Shown: positions 33,051 through 46,039 of the stretch, in pieces
Position numbering within the stretch: position 1 is the first letter of the stretch
Layout of the letters: each line of letters begins with the position of its first letter
DNA from: Chelonoidis abingdonii
Lineage: Eukaryota; Chordata; Testudines; Testudinidae
Reading direction: 5' to 3'
DNA length: 64,000 nucleotides
Assembly (NCBI RefSeq): GCF_003597395.2
Contig: NC_133771.1
Location: 139,786,589-139,850,588, forward strand
Notes under the pieces: model-generated
What the model was told of the DNA's origin: nothing
The model's input: the letters and a program-made list of their open reading frames with translations, nothing else
Databases searched by the model: none
Position numbers and translations under genes: made by a program

Positions 33051-34937
33051 AACTACTTACAAACTCTCCCCTCCATATGTATTACTCTGACAGTGGCTTG
33101 CATAGGGTAGATCTCTGTGGAATAGAGTTTTGTGTAAAATAATCTGTGCTGGCTAGGACTAAAAACTCTGAAAATAACCTGTCCCAAGCAAGGTTTTTGC
33201 ATAGAAGTTTTCATGTTGCCAATTCAAGTAGAGGCTTATTTTTGAGACTTTCTGCACAGTTCCAGATTGTCTGGGTAAGGAACAAAGACAACATTATGCT
33301 ATTATTATGGCTAATGTTACTGGCTATTCAGGCAATAACCTGAGAGATTAAAAATTGCTGGGTTTTGGTCACAGTGGTGGGGAAGTTTTATTTTCAAACT
33401 GTGCTGCACTACTGAACTAACTTTGAAGTATGCTGTAGTTTTAAAGAATGACTGCCCCTTTGGTCTCTGTGAGAGAGAGAGATATGCGGTGATTAAAAAA
33501 TGTTGCTAAACTTCTGGATTTGTAAATCTCAGGACAAATACCCTAGAGAATAATTATTTTGTTTACCTAATATTCTTCAAGAAAAACAAACTATTTTAAT
33601 CTCCAAGAAAAATTCAAAAGAAACATCTCCTGCCTTCACCAAGTTCCTGGAAAGATTCATTGTCACCAATCCAGCTATACTTGAAGATCTTAGCTCCCAG
33701 CTACCTTGAGTAACTCTACTGTAGATTTTCGGACAAACCCAATACTTATTGGAGGTTGCCAAAGGTATAATCAAGGGAACCTGTAGATCAGTTATGAGTG
33801 TGTCCAGGAAGCCTGTCTAACTAAAGGGACACAAAAAGGTTTAAACTAATAGAACTGATTGTCTTAAGAGGTACTGACCAGGAAGTGTGGGGATATCCCA
33901 CCATAGTTTTAACTATAGCCTTCAATTAAATAAAATGTTTTATTTCCTTACTTATTTTTATTTTTTCATAATGCTACCATCCACTAACACGAACATCTCA
34001 CTGCTAGATATTTTGCCTTTTTTTGCCTAGCTTTTGCCGGCTTTGATGACTCTCCCCTCTGAGCCTCCTCACCCCCACCTCAACAGGCACTGCCGCACTC
34101 CCTCAGAAAGCCACTGGACTGCACAGCAAGCCACATGAGGAGAGGAGTAGCAAGTTTCAGAGTGAGAGCACAGGATGACAGCTACTGCACTCACAGGGAC
34201 TGTTAACTGGGCTGATGGTGCAGTACAGCAACTTTTCAACAGAGGGAGTGCACAGACCTCTTTGCTAAAATGAAAAATAAGGTGTCTTCAGCAAGACTGC
34301 TCCCAGAGCCAAAGAGAAATGTGCAGAATACCTCACAGTGAAAAAGTCATAGCCATTCTTGTACTGTGTATGAGAAAACCATTTACTAAGTATACCAGCC
34401 AGATGCAAATGAAGTTTTAAGTGTTTTCAGTTAAAATAAACCAGTTAAAATCAGATATTTAGTCAAAGAAGTTAGGTGGAAATTTCCTTGAAAACATGAT
34501 AGTAAACTATCTTTGTATTCAGCCAGAAAGATCATGGGAGAAAAAACAAGGTACTTATTCAGTTACTGAGGATTTCTTAAATTATCCGTTTCAATGATCT
34601 TGGTACTGAAGTAAAAATCACAGTAATCTAGAAAATCTAACACTGGTTATTTAGCAGTGAGCCCTAATTAACACAAGTTATTCAAGTGAAATTAAGAAAA
34701 TCAGTAAGTCTGATTGCTTGGAAGATTACAACCACATTAGCATTTGCTTTTATTAGCAAACTTTTTTGATATATTTTTCCTCTGGACAATTATGATACTG
34801 TTTAATTTTAAGAAACATACTACTGTGTACATTGGTTGCGTGTGAGTCCTACATGAAAAAGAAAAAAGGACAATTACTATTCATTTGGTGCTTAGAAAAG
34901 ATTAAAATCCTCTACAAAATATAAATTAAACACTTAC
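33051..34937. other. ARID4B intron, unassigned
   Basis: Possibly more degraded CR1 to about 33260. Beyond that nothing is recognised. Confidence 0.35.
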
Positions 34938-35076
34938 CAAGGCTGGAAACCACAGAACTTTCTTTTTATCCACATTAACATAGTCTACACACACGACTTT
35001 TCCTAATAGTTCATCAGTTTGTTTCCTATCATCTTCATCTTCATCACTGGATGAGGAAGAGGATTCTTCTTCTGGG
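34938..35076 (-). CDS. ARID4B: ARID4B exon, acidic serine stretch and start of RBB1NT (139 nt)
   Basis: The exon follows a 'ttgtag' acceptor, completes the split Ile codon and encodes PEEESSSSSSDEDEDDRKQ, then TDELLGKVVCVDYVNVDKKK and VLWFPAL. The serine/aspartate run looks like a casein-kinase-type acidic patch. DELLGKVVCVDY onward begins the RBB1NT domain found in ARID4 proteins. It ends in phase 0 at gtaagtg. Differences from human (T for I in RKQIDE, VNV for ISL) are conservative. Confidence 0.95.
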
Positions 35077-35352
35077 CTACAATGGGAAACAAGACAGACT
35101 TAAACTTAACATCACAATAGCGTATAGATATATAACCTGCCACTCAGAGAGGGTACAAAGCTAACTATCTGAAACAAAATTAAAGCATGGATAATAAGAG
35201 ATTCTTTTTCAATTTTCTATAGGAAACCTATAAAAATAGAAAAGGCTCCACATACTGTAACTCCAAAGAATTTTCAGGATGCAATTTGAATCACCACAGC
35301 ATAAAAATCCATATCACAGAACTTATTAAATTTTTAAATGCCTTCTTTTTTT

Positions 35353-35740
35353 CCAGAGAGACAAGGTGAGTGAGGTAATATCTTTTATTGGAACATCTCC
35401 TGTTGGTGAAAGAGACAAGCTTTCAAGCTTACAAAGAGCTCTTCTTCAGGTCTGGGAAACATACTCAATATGCCACAGCTAAACAGAGTGGAACAGATTG
35501 TTTAACCTAAGTAGTTAATACATATGGAAACTCCACAGCATGAAGAAAAAGGAAGCAAAGCTTAACAGCAACCCTTGTATTTAGCTGTGACACTGAATAC
35601 GTTTCTCAGACCTGAAGAAGAGCTCTGTGTAAGCCTGAAAGTGTCGTCCTCTCACCAGCAGAAACTGGTCCTATAAAAGATATTCCCTCACCGACCTTGT
35701 CTCTATAACATCCTGGAACCAACACAGCTACAAAAACATT
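35353..35740. mobile_element. Palindromic MITE, about 390 bp
   Basis: The left arm 'gagacaaggtgagtgaggta' with 'gagctcttcttcaggtctg' pairs with the right arm 'cagacctgaagaagagctc' with 'ctcaccgaccttgtctc'. The arms are about 105 bp each around an unrelated centre. Confidence 0.75.
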
Positions 35741-35804
35741 TCAGTTTTCCAACTGTTACCAGTTTAAATAAAAGAAAACCTCAAAAGCAACTATCTCTTG
35801 GTCA

Positions 35805-35995
35805 CGTTAAGGCTGAATTGTAACTCAAGAGATCTTGGTTCTGGTCCCAATTCTGCCACAAACTTCTTGTATTATGTTGGGTAAGTTGCTTTCTCTCTTT
35901 GTGCCTCAATTTCACATCTGTAAAATGAGGTTAATAATACTTTCCAACCTCACCAGGGCTGAGGGGCTACATTAATTATGAAGCACTTAGATACT
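35805..35995 (+). mobile_element. MIR SINE
   Basis: It has the full MIR signature: 'ttctggtcccaattctgcca', then 'gggtaagttgctttctctct', 'gcctcaatttcacatctgta' and 'aaaatgaggttaataatac'. Degraded but clear. Confidence 0.85.
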
Positions 35996-37593
35996 GTTGT
36001 GATTTGTACCATAGAAAAGTTTTTACGAATAATCAAATTCCTCTTTAGAATTGCCAAAGTTTCACAGTATGTATCAAAACTACTAAATACTTGCTCTTCA
36101 ATCTCTTTGCAACTCTTTAATTTTCCTGTTTTCTTAATGCTGTACTCTTCCAAACAGCATGTTACTTAACGCTTGTAGGGCTTCCCATCCCAGTGAAGAT
36201 TACATTTTAGAAGTTAATGACTCCAGTTCATCTTTGGTATAACTCCAAGGTAGTCAATAGAGTTTCACAGGGGATTCACTGAGCCCTGTTAGTTTAGAAA
36301 CTAGTGAAGAAGTTTATCCTTGTGAATTAATATAATTATAGAAAATGGCACAAAATGAATGTATTTTTTCTTTACAGGTAAATAATCACTTTGGAGGAAT
36401 AACTTGTGACATGAAGTTCATAGGTCAAATTCTTATTGCATATCTAAAGGAAAATTAACCTGGTTATGACATACGGCATAATATGCAGCACAACCATAGG
36501 CCCCAATCCTGCAAACAGTTTAGCATGTGATTATCACTACCATGAGTAGTAAGAATCTGGGCAATGTTTGCAGGACCAGGGCCAGAGCTCTAATAATAGG
36601 ATTTCAAAGCAGATTGGTCAGATATTCAGAATGCCTAAATACATTCCCAAGTTAAAATGAAATTAAAATGGAGTTACTGTGGAGAATACACATTAGTAAT
36701 TCAGGGGAAACTACATTACAGGAATGTTGAATTATCCCCAATCCAAATATTATCAATGTGGACATTCAAAGCTACAGTTACAGTTAAAAGAAATGTAAAG
36801 ATGTTAACATACCAAAATACACAGTCAGGATACTCAAACAAACTTAACTCCACTTTGTTGTCATAGCATATAAACCCCTATGATTATTTGAAACAGTTAG
36901 ATTAAAGGGATATGTAGAAACATTAAATTGTTCTCCTTCTACCCCCAACAATGTTACTACAGTAGCCATCTTATGCTATAGGCAGCCAGTGGCCTCAGTG
37001 CCATTGACAACGAGAGATAGCAGCCATTTTGAAAGAGGACAACTTTTCAAGGAATTCTCTAAAGAAAAACATTTCCTTGGCTCTGCTGAAGGAGAAACTT
37101 TCAGTTATGAAGAATAATGGCAAAAAATGTCAATTAATCCTAAAAAAATATTCTACAAACATCCTATGAAAAAAGATTTTAGTCAGTTTTAGCTTTATGG
37201 GAAGTTCATAGTCTATGGCATGCCATCAATATTAAGATCACCTTGGACACTAACAAAAAAGATCTGACATAAGGTGCTAACTTTTTTAAATGACTAATTC
37301 TGAAAATGAATTTCATTCAGCCAATCCAGCAGTGCTCTGGCTACATGAAGGGAGTGTGAATCAGTTAGCCAGAAATCAGAATAGTTGAATATTTTCAGGG
37401 GCCTCAAGCTTCTCTTTAGGAATAGAGTTTCTTTCAACTAGAATGGAGAACCTGGTAGAACTGAAAGCAAGAAAACCAAGAAAAGGTCTGCCTTTGGGAC
37501 AAACCTTGTCCTTTGGAAATTTGTATTATTTGGACTTGGCTGCTGGGAGAATTTATAGACAAATTTTTACAACTAGAAAGGGCTGAGGATTTA

Positions 37594-37647
<54 letters not shown>

Positions 37648-38157
37648 GCTTTCTTCTGTGTCACCTTTCAGTACATTTTGCTATTCTTTAGTGGTCGGTT
37701 CTCCAATGACTGAAGTGCGAGAGGAGGTGAATAATTCGAGGATTAAAAAAAGGTGTTACATGTCTCAATTTCCCCCCCAATTATATCTTTTCTTTCCCTT
37801 CTTCATCATGCTGTTAAGCATTTTTCTCCCAATTTTTTTGTTAAAATACCAATCACATAAATTGATAATCTTTTAAAAGAAATCTTTCAGGCCGCTTCAT
37901 AAGACTTTGGAACCTCTTGTAAAGAGGAGGAGGAGTCGGAGTCTGTAATCCCAACGTCTTTGTCAGCTCAGTCAGTATGGTGGAGGGAAAGCAGGACACT
38001 GAGGGGAGGGGGAATAGAGAAATTGCTGCTGACCTTTTCCCTCAGTGTGTGCTAATTTGCCTTTCCTTTACTTCAGTTCAGTCAGTGTCAACAATAAGAC
38101 AAAAATAACAGAGAGAGCTGTCTCTGCTGTGACCATGTCCTGTACAGACAGACAGAG
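35996..38157. other. ARID4B intron, largely unassigned
   Basis: It contains a degraded palindromic repeat at about 36498-36580 ('ccccaatcctgcaaac' against 'gtttgcaggaccaggg') and the GATA tract. Nothing else is recognised. Confidence 0.4.
37594..37647. repeat. (GATA)n microsatellite
   Basis: About 13 uninterrupted GATA units. Likely polymorphic in length. Confidence 0.97.
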
Positions 38158-38229
38158 AAAGGACAGTTAACTGGTCCATAAATGGCATTCTTCGAGATGT
38201 GCTGCTCACGTCTATTCCACAGCAGAGCT

Positions 38230-38749
38230 GTACCTTGTCCTTGTGAAAGACTGTGTGTGTAGGGGGGGAGGAGTCGCAGGTCAGGACCCTAAACTCCGAA
38301 ACCCACTGATGTGATAGCCACGAGGAAGGCTACTTTCCATGAAAGGTGAGACCATGAGCATGTGGCTAGGGGCTCGAACAGGGACCCTGTGAGGCGGGAT
38401 ATACCAAATTTAGATCCCACTGAGGAACATGGGGTCTAGCATATGGAAAAGACTGGTCTAGCCCTTTGAGGAAACACCCGGTCATTGTATCGGAGAAAAA
38501 CAAGCAGCCCTGGACCAGCGGATGGAACACCGATATAGCCGCCAGGTGCACCCTGATGGAGGAGGGCGCCAGGCCCCGAGTCCTAAGGTGAAGGAGGTAC
38601 TCAAGGATAGGCTGGAGCAGGGCAGTCATTGGGGAAGTACCCCACTCGCCCGCCCACCTGGTAGGCTTGGAAGGTGGATGGCTTCCTACTTTCCAGAAGG
38701 ACACGTCTGACCCCCCTCTGAACACCTTCCTTCCTCTGCATTTAGCCAT
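38230..38749 (-). pseudogene. DIRS copy 3 tyrosine recombinase, C-terminus deleted
   Basis: The segment aligns with copies 1 and 2: RTRGLAPSSIRVHLAAISVF, TGCFLKGLDQSFPYARPHVP and QWDLNLV, followed in a shifted frame by traces of the box I neighbourhood. The box II H-x-x-R and catalytic Tyr are missing because the element jumps to the terminal repeat at about 38225. Not functional. Confidence 0.82.
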
Positions 38750-39404
38750 TGAGCAGCCACACTGTCAAGTGGAAGGTGTCCAGGTTGGGGTGGAGGAGGC
38801 GGCCCCAGTCCTGGGAGAGTAGGTCTGGGCGGAGCAGCAATGGGCGTGGAGAGGCCATCAGCAAGCCCAGGAGTGTCCCATACCAATGTTGCCGTGACAA
38901 AGCTGGGGTGATCAGGAAGACACGTGCCTCGTCCATTTTTACCTTCTCTAGGACTTTGCTAATGAGAGGGAACGGGGGAAAGGCGTAGAGGAGCTGGTCC
39001 GATCATGACATGAGGAAGGCATCTGAGATCGCGTTCTTCCTCACCAACCCTCTGGAACAGAACTGGTGGCAACATCGGTTCTGTCAGGTCACAAATAGGT
39101 CTACTTGGGGAGTGCCCCACGCTCGGAAGAGCTGGTAAGTGACCTCCAAGTGGAGCGACCACTCGTGTTGGGAGAAAACCCTGCTCAAGCGATTGGCCTG
39201 TGTGTTGTTGATGCCTGGCAGGTGGAAAGCCTTCAGGGAGATGTCATGGGCTATACTGAACTCCCAGAGGCTGAGAACTTCTCAGCAAAGGGCTGAGGAC
39301 CTCGCCTCAACTTGCCTGTTGATGTAAAACATCGTGGTAGTGTTGTCCGTGAGTAACCTGACCACCTTGCCACGTAGTTGTGCGCTGAACGCCACACAGG
39401 CTAG

Positions 39405-39719
39405 TCATATTGCCCTGAGCTCCTTGACATTTATGTGAAGGAACAATTCCACGGTCGACCACATCCCCTGGGTTTGTGAGTTCCCTACGTGGGTCCCCCA
39501 GCCCAAGTCCGACGCATCAGACACGAGGTCTAGTGACGGGGTCGGGTCCCGGAAGGGAATGCCCTGGAGCATATTGGCCAGGCAGGCCCACCACTGGAGC
39601 GAGGAGATCACCAGTGCCGGTACTGTGAGGACTTTGTCCAGCCTATCCCAGGCCTGGAAGAACTCTGAGGCCAGCCAGAGTTGGAGGGGCCTCATACGAA
39701 GTCTGCCATGGTGGACCAC
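39405..39719 (-). pseudogene. DIRS copy 3 RNase H
   Basis: The segment shows LDLVSDASDLGWGTHVG (first catalytic Asp present) and HINVKELRAI (Glu), then the frame ends in a stop. It sits directly after reverse transcriptase, as in copies 1 and 2. Confidence 0.8.
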
Positions 39720-39930
39720 TTATGTGCATGCTGCCATGTGGCCCAGGAGCTGCAGGCATACCCTGGGTGTGTCACAGAGAACTCTGTAACCGAGGTTATG
39801 AGCCCCTTCAGGGTCTGGAACCTGCCCAGAGGAACGGAGGCTGTGGCTGTGGAGGCATCCAGGAGAGCACCTATGAATTCTATGCGCTATGCCAGAATCA
39901 GTGTCGACTTGGCCTCATTTACTAGGAGGC

Positions 39931-40814
39931 CTAGGCTGACACCCGTACACTAGAGCAGCTACACATGGTCCTGTACCTGGGACTGCGAGCTGCCCTTAGC
40001 AGCCAGTCATTGAGGTAGGGAAATATCTGGATCCCTCGGCACCTGAGGTGGCCACCACTAGCACCATATACTTCGTGAACACTCTGGGTGCGGTGAATAG
40101 GCCAAATGGGAGGACAGTAAACTGGTAGTGGTCCTGTCCCAATAGGAAAGGAAGGAAGTGTCTGTGCCCCTCGAATATATGGATATGGAAGTACGCATCC
40201 TGAAGGTCCAGGGCCGCATACCAATCGCCAGGGTGTAGAGCAGGTATGATACATGCCAGAGAGACTATGTGGCATTGGCATTTGGCCATGAACCGATTGA
40301 GGTCTCGCAAATCCGGGATAGGCCTGATCCCCCCTTTCGCGTATGGGATAAGGAAGTAACAGGAGTAAAACCCTTTTCCCTGGAACTCCCTTGGAACTCT
40401 CTCCACAGCTCCCAAGCTGAGGAGCTGACCCACTTTCTGCTCTAGCAGGGGCAAATGAAACAGGTCTCCCCTGCTGTCCAGGGAAGGGGAGTGGGTGAGA
40501 CCAACTGCAGCGTGTAGCCCTGGAAAATGGTGTTGAGGACCCAGTGGTCCAATGTTATTCGGGACCACTCTGTAAGGAACGCACACAAGCGGTTGCTGAA
40601 GACAAATTTTATTGGTAGGAGGGTCCTCTAGGGGGACACCCAGGTACCCTCCTGCCTTGCTGCTTGCCCTTCGAGGGCCCAGGTCGTGGGGGAGAGCAAG
40701 ACTGCTTTTGAGGTCACCTGCTTTAGGTCTTGGACCTCTTGTAGGCAGGCTCATATTTTGGCTGGGGAGCTGGGGCAGAAGCCTGTGGCTTAGGCTTTTC
40801 CTTGGGAGGGACAT
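39931..40814 (-). pseudogene. DIRS copy 3 reverse transcriptase
   Basis: From N to C it shows GFYSCYFLIPYAKGGIRPIP and DLRDLNRFM (finger/palm entry), YAALDLQDAYFHIHI (motif A), FTVLPFGLFTAPRVFTKYM (motif B) and, in a shifted frame, FPYLNDWLLRA at the YxDD site with the first Asp changed to Asn. The frame shift lies between motif B and YxDD near 40030. It is the longest RT stretch in the window and is inactive. Confidence 0.9.
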
Positions 40815-41818
40815 AAAGCCCGAAGCTGTGAAGGGTTGTACGCAAGTCCTTCATGCCATGAAGTTTCACATCTGTTTGTTCTGTGAACAGGTCTTTGCCA
40901 TCAAAGGGAAGATCCTGCATCACAGATTGCACTTCCGTGGAGAGCCCACGACACCCTGCGCACGGACACTGCCGAGGCCATGGACTGGGCAATGTCATCT
41001 GCAGCCAGTGCTGCCTGCAAAGCAGCCTTCACAGCAGCAGCACCCTCCTCTGTGAGCGCCTTGAATTCCTTCCTTTCACCTTCCGGAAGGGAAGTTTCGA
41101 ATTTAGGCTGTGATTCCCACAGGTTAAACTCATAACGGCTGAGCAGGGCTTGGTGGTTGGCCACCCGGAGCTGGAAACTGGACGATGAATAAAGTTTCCT
41201 ACCAAACAAGTCCAGCCTTCTAGAGTCTTTATTTTTGGGCATGGGTCCCAGTTGATCCTGTCTTTCCCTATGATTTACAGACTCCACCACCAGCGAGTTG
41301 GGGGCTGAGTGGGTACAGAGATACTCCTGCTCTTTTGTAGGAACAAAATATTTGCACTCTGCCTTCTGCAATATTAGTGCGAGGGAGGACGGTGTTTGCC
41401 AGAGGACACTGGAAATGTTGGCCACCCCTTCGTGCAGTGGCAGGGCCACTCTGCCGGGCGCCAAAGGCGAGAGCATATAGAAGAGCGAGTCTGAGGGGCC
41501 CGCTATCTCCTCAGCTTGGAGATGGAGGCTCAACACTACTTGCTTCAGTAGCTCTTGGTGAGTCCTAAAGTCTTCCTGTGGTGCGGAGGCGGGTGGGGCT
41601 GCAACTTTGTCGTCCAGCTCTGGGGAGGAGGCTGGTACAGAGGTTTCCGTGTCAGTTGGCGCCGCGGGATCTACCCCTTGGTCGGACTCCACGTGCGGTG
41701 TTGAGGATCCGTGACCCGCCAACCTACCCTGTGGAAGCCTAGATAGTGAGGCGGAGGGAGCCTCCAAAGTCCCTGCTACCGAACGAGTCCCTGGCTGCGC
41801 ATGCGTGGGGGTCCGCAT
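40723..41818 (-). pseudogene. DIRS copy 3 gag-like ORF
   Basis: The long ORF at 40901-41818 has an N-terminal Ser/Pro-rich part and a middle with DFRTHQELLKQVVLSL, KNKDSRRLDLFGRKLYSSS and HQALLSRYEFNLWE, matching the gag halves of copy 4. After a frameshift, 40723-40998 continues with MQDLPFDGKDLFTEQTDVKL and a Lys/Pro-rich tail. Gag-like proteins of DIRS probably package RNA, which is inferred. This is the only copy with nearly complete gag. Confidence 0.8.
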
Positions 41819-42612
41819 GGTCCACCGGCACCACTGGCCCTGGGTCTAGCCTCTCCCCCTGCTTTCTTTCGGCGCCACTGAGACAACGGGGCCTTTCTCT
41901 GCTTCTTAGACAGAGAGTGGTGCTGACCACTGGAAGGTGCCGGGGGATCACTGTGCACCGAAGACTAGGTTCCTGGTGCCGAATCTACTCAGCGCACCGG
42001 GGTTGGGTCCAGTGCTGACTCCATGAGAAGGGCCTGAAGTCTAATGCCTCATTCTTTTTTAGTTCTAGGTTTACAGGACCTGCAGATCTTACATTAGTTA
42101 TTAACATGAGATTCACCCAAGCAGCGGAGACAGCCGGCGTGCGGGTCACTTCTGGGCGTCAATTGCCTGCAAGAGTTGCATGATTTAAACCGTGGGGCCC
42201 GGGGCATGAATGTTAACTAACTGAACTGAAACTTGTTGAACTAACTAATGGGTACCACTAACAACGAACGATGAGTTCTGGGATGAGCTGCAGTGAAGCT
42301 AGAGCAGTAGTTCCGATGCACCCTCACTGGCTGCAAGAAGAGAACTGAGGGTGGGGGAAGCGCACAGTTCCCCTTATAGCATGCTACAGAGGTGCCACTC
42401 CAGGGGTCGCAGCAGCGCTTCCTCTATGGGCACTGCTAGGGGAACAACTTCCAGCACCGATGCACGTGCAGAGCACGCACACCTGCTGTGGAATACACAT
42501 GAGCAAGCACTTGAAGAAGAAAAATAAGTTTTAGAGAGAGAGAGTACATCAAACTGACTCTGTCACAAGTCAGTTGGATGTAAAAGGTGAAGCAATCCAT
42601 CACAAACTAAAG

Positions 42613-42930
42613 CAGGGGTCGGCAACCTTTCAGAAGTGGTGTGCCAAGTCTTCATTTATTCACTCTAATTTAAGGTTTCGCGTGCCGGTAATACATTTTA
42701 ACATTTTTAGACGGTCTCTAAGTCTACAAAATATTGTTGTATGTAAACAAGTTTTTTAAAATGTTTAAGAAGCTTCATTTAAAATTAAATTAAAATGCAG
42801 ATCTTATCAGTTTAGTGCAGTGGTTCTTAACCTGGGGTGCACGCACCCCCTGGGGTAGGGCCGATGCAAGGATATTTTGCACCCTAGGCGAAACTTCCAC
42901 CTTGCCCCCCCCCCCACATCGGTTCATTGA
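42613..42930. mobile_element. Stacked hAT-like MITE fragments
   Basis: From 42613, 'caggggtcggcaacctttca' begins a hAT-like element, broken off near 42805. 'cagtggttcttaacctgggg' (42819) begins a second and 'gggccgatgcaaggatattt' (42858) a third, the last related to the element at 19316. None has its other end nearby, so these are nested or truncated pieces. Confidence 0.65.
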
Positions 42931-43249
42931 GGCAAATCCCAATGAGCTTTATAGAACCTCACGGGCCAGATTGCCCAGGGGCCCAGCCCATGCCCAGGGG
43001 CTGCTCCCACAACCAGGTTCACCCCTCACGCCGCCCTTAACTCGCCTGGAGGGTGACAGCCCCCCTGCGAGCCCTCTCCCCCACTCAGGTGGCCCCAGCC
43101 CTGAGTCCACACTGGCTTTTCCCTGGGCTTGGGCCCGCAGCAGCTCGACAGTGAGGAGCGCCACTTTCAGAGGCACAGAAAATCCAGTAGTGTCCCACTT
43201 GCACCATCAGCGAGCCCCAGCCAAGGAGGAGCCGGCATGTGCAGGGGGG

Positions 43250-45708
43250 CAGCACCCTGTAAATTCCGAAGAGGCCTGGAATTACTTTAAGTCGAAGCTG
43301 CAGAAACTGTCAGAAGCCTGCATCCTAAGAAGGGAATAAAACCATAAGGCAGGAGTTGTTATCCAAGCTGGATGAGCAAAACATCTCAGAGAGGCATTAA
43401 GAAAAAGCAGAAACCTACAAGAGTGGAAGATGGGTGGGATTAAAGCAAGAGAAAAGCTACCTTAGTGGAGGTCAGAACATGTAGGAGATAAAGTGAGAAA
43501 GTTAAAAGCCATGTAGAGTTGAACCTTGCAAAAGGAATTAAAACCAATGGTAAAAGGTTCTATAGCCATAAAATAAACATAAAAAAGAAGAAGAAGTGGA
43601 CCGCTAAACCCTGAGTGAATGGAGGTAAGGATAACCTAGGCATGGCCCAATATCTAAATAAATCTTTGCCTCAGTCTTTATAAGGCTAATGAGGACTTAG
43701 GGATAATGGAAGGATGAAAAATGGAAATGAGGATATGGCAGGCAGATATTACCACATCTGAGGTAGAAGACAAACTTGAACAGCTTAATGGGACAAAAAT
43801 TGGAGGCCAGATAATCTTCATCCAAGAATATTAAAGGAACTGGCACATGAAATTGCAAGCCCATTAGCAAAGAATTTTTAATGAATCGGTAAACCTCAGG
43901 GGTTGTACCGTACAACTGAGAATTGCTAACATAGTTCCTATCTTTAAGAAACGAAAAAAAGTGATCCGAGTAACTATAGGCCTGTTAGTTTGACATCTGT
44001 AGATGATAAGGTCTTGAAAAAAATTATGAAGGAGAAAGTAGTTAAGGACATTGAGGTTAATGGTATGGGACAAATTACAACATGGTTTTACAAAAGGTAG
44101 ATCATGCCAAACCAACCTGATCTCCTTCTTTGAGAAGGTGAAGATTATTATACAAGGAAATGCAGTAGATCTAATTTACCCGTCGATTTCAGTAAGGCAT
44201 TTGATATGGTCCACAGGGGAATTATTAGTTAAATTGGAAAAGATGGGTATCAATATGAAAATTGAAAGGTGGACTAACAACTGGTTCAAAGAAGACTACA
44301 ACGGTGTAGTGAAGGGTGAACTGTCAGGCTGGAAAGGACGGTTACTAGTGGAGTTCCTCAAGATCAGTTTGGGACCAATCTTATTTAACCTTTTTATACT
44401 GACCTTGGCACAAAAAGTGGGAATGTGCTAATAAAGTTCACGATGACACAAAGCTGGGAGGATAATTGCTAACACAGAGGTGACCGGGTATCATACAGGA
44501 AAGATCTGGATGACCTTGTAAACTGAAGTAATAGTAATAGGATGAAATTTAATAGTGAAAAGTGCAAGTCATGCATTAGGGATTAATAATAAGAATTTTA
44601 GTTATAAACTGGGGACACATCAGTTGAAGCAACAGAGGAGGAGAAGGACCTGGAGTATTGGTTGATCACAGGATGACTATGAGCCGCCAATGCGATATGG
44701 CCATTAAAAAAAGCAATGCAGTTAAGGATGCATCAGGCGAGGTATTTCCAGCAAAGATAAGGAGGTGTTAGTACGCGTTATATAAGGCACTGGGAGACTC
44801 TCATCTGAATAGCTGTGGTGCAGTGCTGGCTCCATGTTTAAAGAGGATGAGATTCAAACTGAACAAGGTTCAGAGACTGGCTATCTAGGAATGATCCGAG
44901 GAATGAAAACCTGTCCTATGAAAGGAACTCAAAAGAGCTTGGCTGTTAGCCAACCAAAAGAAGTCGGGGGATATGCTTGCTCTTATATATATATATCGAG
45001 GGATTAAGCATGTAGGGAGGGAGAGGATTATTAAGCCTTAGTACCAATGTAGACCACAAGAAATCAATTGGGTATATAACTGGACGCGAAGTGTTAGAGC
45101 TTTAATTAGACGAACGGGTTTCTTCTCAGTAGAGGAGATGAAGTTCTGGAACAGCCTTCGCAAGGGGAGTAAAGTTGGGGGCAAAGACATATCTGGCTTA
45201 AAAGACTAAGCTTGATAACTTTAGAAAGGGATGGGTAATGATGGGATACTGCTTAATTTGGCGAACTGATCTTTGATTTTATCAACGCAGGTAAGTAATG
45301 GCCAGATGGTCGGGAATGGGATTGTGTAGGATGGGATTGGGATTCGTAGTATCTGCAAGAAATTACTTCCTGAAGTGCTGGCTGTGAGCTTGCCGCACTT
45401 TGCACAGCGGTTTAGCTGATCGCCATATTTGGGGTCAGGGAAGAATTTTTCTCCAGGGCAAATTGAGGAGAAGGCCCATGGAGTTTTCCACCTTCTCTGC
45501 AGCGTGGGGCATGGTCACATGCTGGTGGATTCTCCGCAGCTTGAGGTCTTCAAACCACAATTTGAAGACTTCAATAACTCAGACATAGGTTAGGAGTTTG
45601 TTATAGAAGTGTATGGGTAGGATTCTGTGGCCTGCTTTGTGCAGGAGGTCAGACTAGATGATCATATTGGTCCCTTCTGACCTTAAAGTCTATGAGTCTA
45701 TCAGTCTA
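43250..45708 (+). mobile_element. CR1-type LINE, degraded ORF2
   Basis: It runs from 'gaagaggcctggaattactt' through an ORF2 remnant (readable GQITTWFYKR-like and SIVPQDQFGTNLI-like positions in several frames around 44050-44400) to the CR1 3' end 'gtcagactagatgatcatat' and 'gtcccttctgacctt', closing with 'tctatgagtctatcagtcta'. Numerous stops and indels. It lies opposite to ARID4B. Confidence 0.85.
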
Positions 45709-46039
45709 AGTACTAAATTTATTGCTGAAGACTTCAGGGATCAGCAATTTTACTGTTTGAAAAATAACAGGATGTCTAAAAAAGCAATCACAAGACCTTT
45801 GAAATTTTTGATAAAACCAACTTCAACTGTATATAGTTACTTTTTCCCACTACAGCACAAAATGTTTTATTCTGCTTCCAAGAAGTAGGGTTTGCAGTAG
45901 AACCATATGGTCAGTTCTGCAGCTTGAAATCTTCAGAAATCCCCCTCTCTTTTTTTTTTGGAAGGAAGTACATTTTTTAATAGGAACACTGAAGCATGAG
46001 GATAGCCTTTTTGGTTGTGGTAATGTCTTCACTCAATTG

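Larger units (their letters stand above)
38158..42524 (-). mobile_element. DIRS retrotransposon copy 3, gag to recombinase N-terminus
   Basis: On the minus strand it has the 5' terminal repeat (about 42290-42524), gag (40723-41818), reverse transcriptase (39931-40814), RNase H (39405-39719) and a partial recombinase (38230-38749). At the left only about 65 bp of the 3' repeat ('ggcattcttcgagatgtgct', 38185) remain and the ICR is deleted. Its ends match copy 1 (shared tattccacag core) more than copies 2 and 5. It lies in the 14.9-kb ARID4B intron, in the gene's orientation. Confidence 0.9.

Noticed and set aside
37434..37664. ORF with repeated IYLS residues
   Set aside because: It translates the GATA microsatellite.
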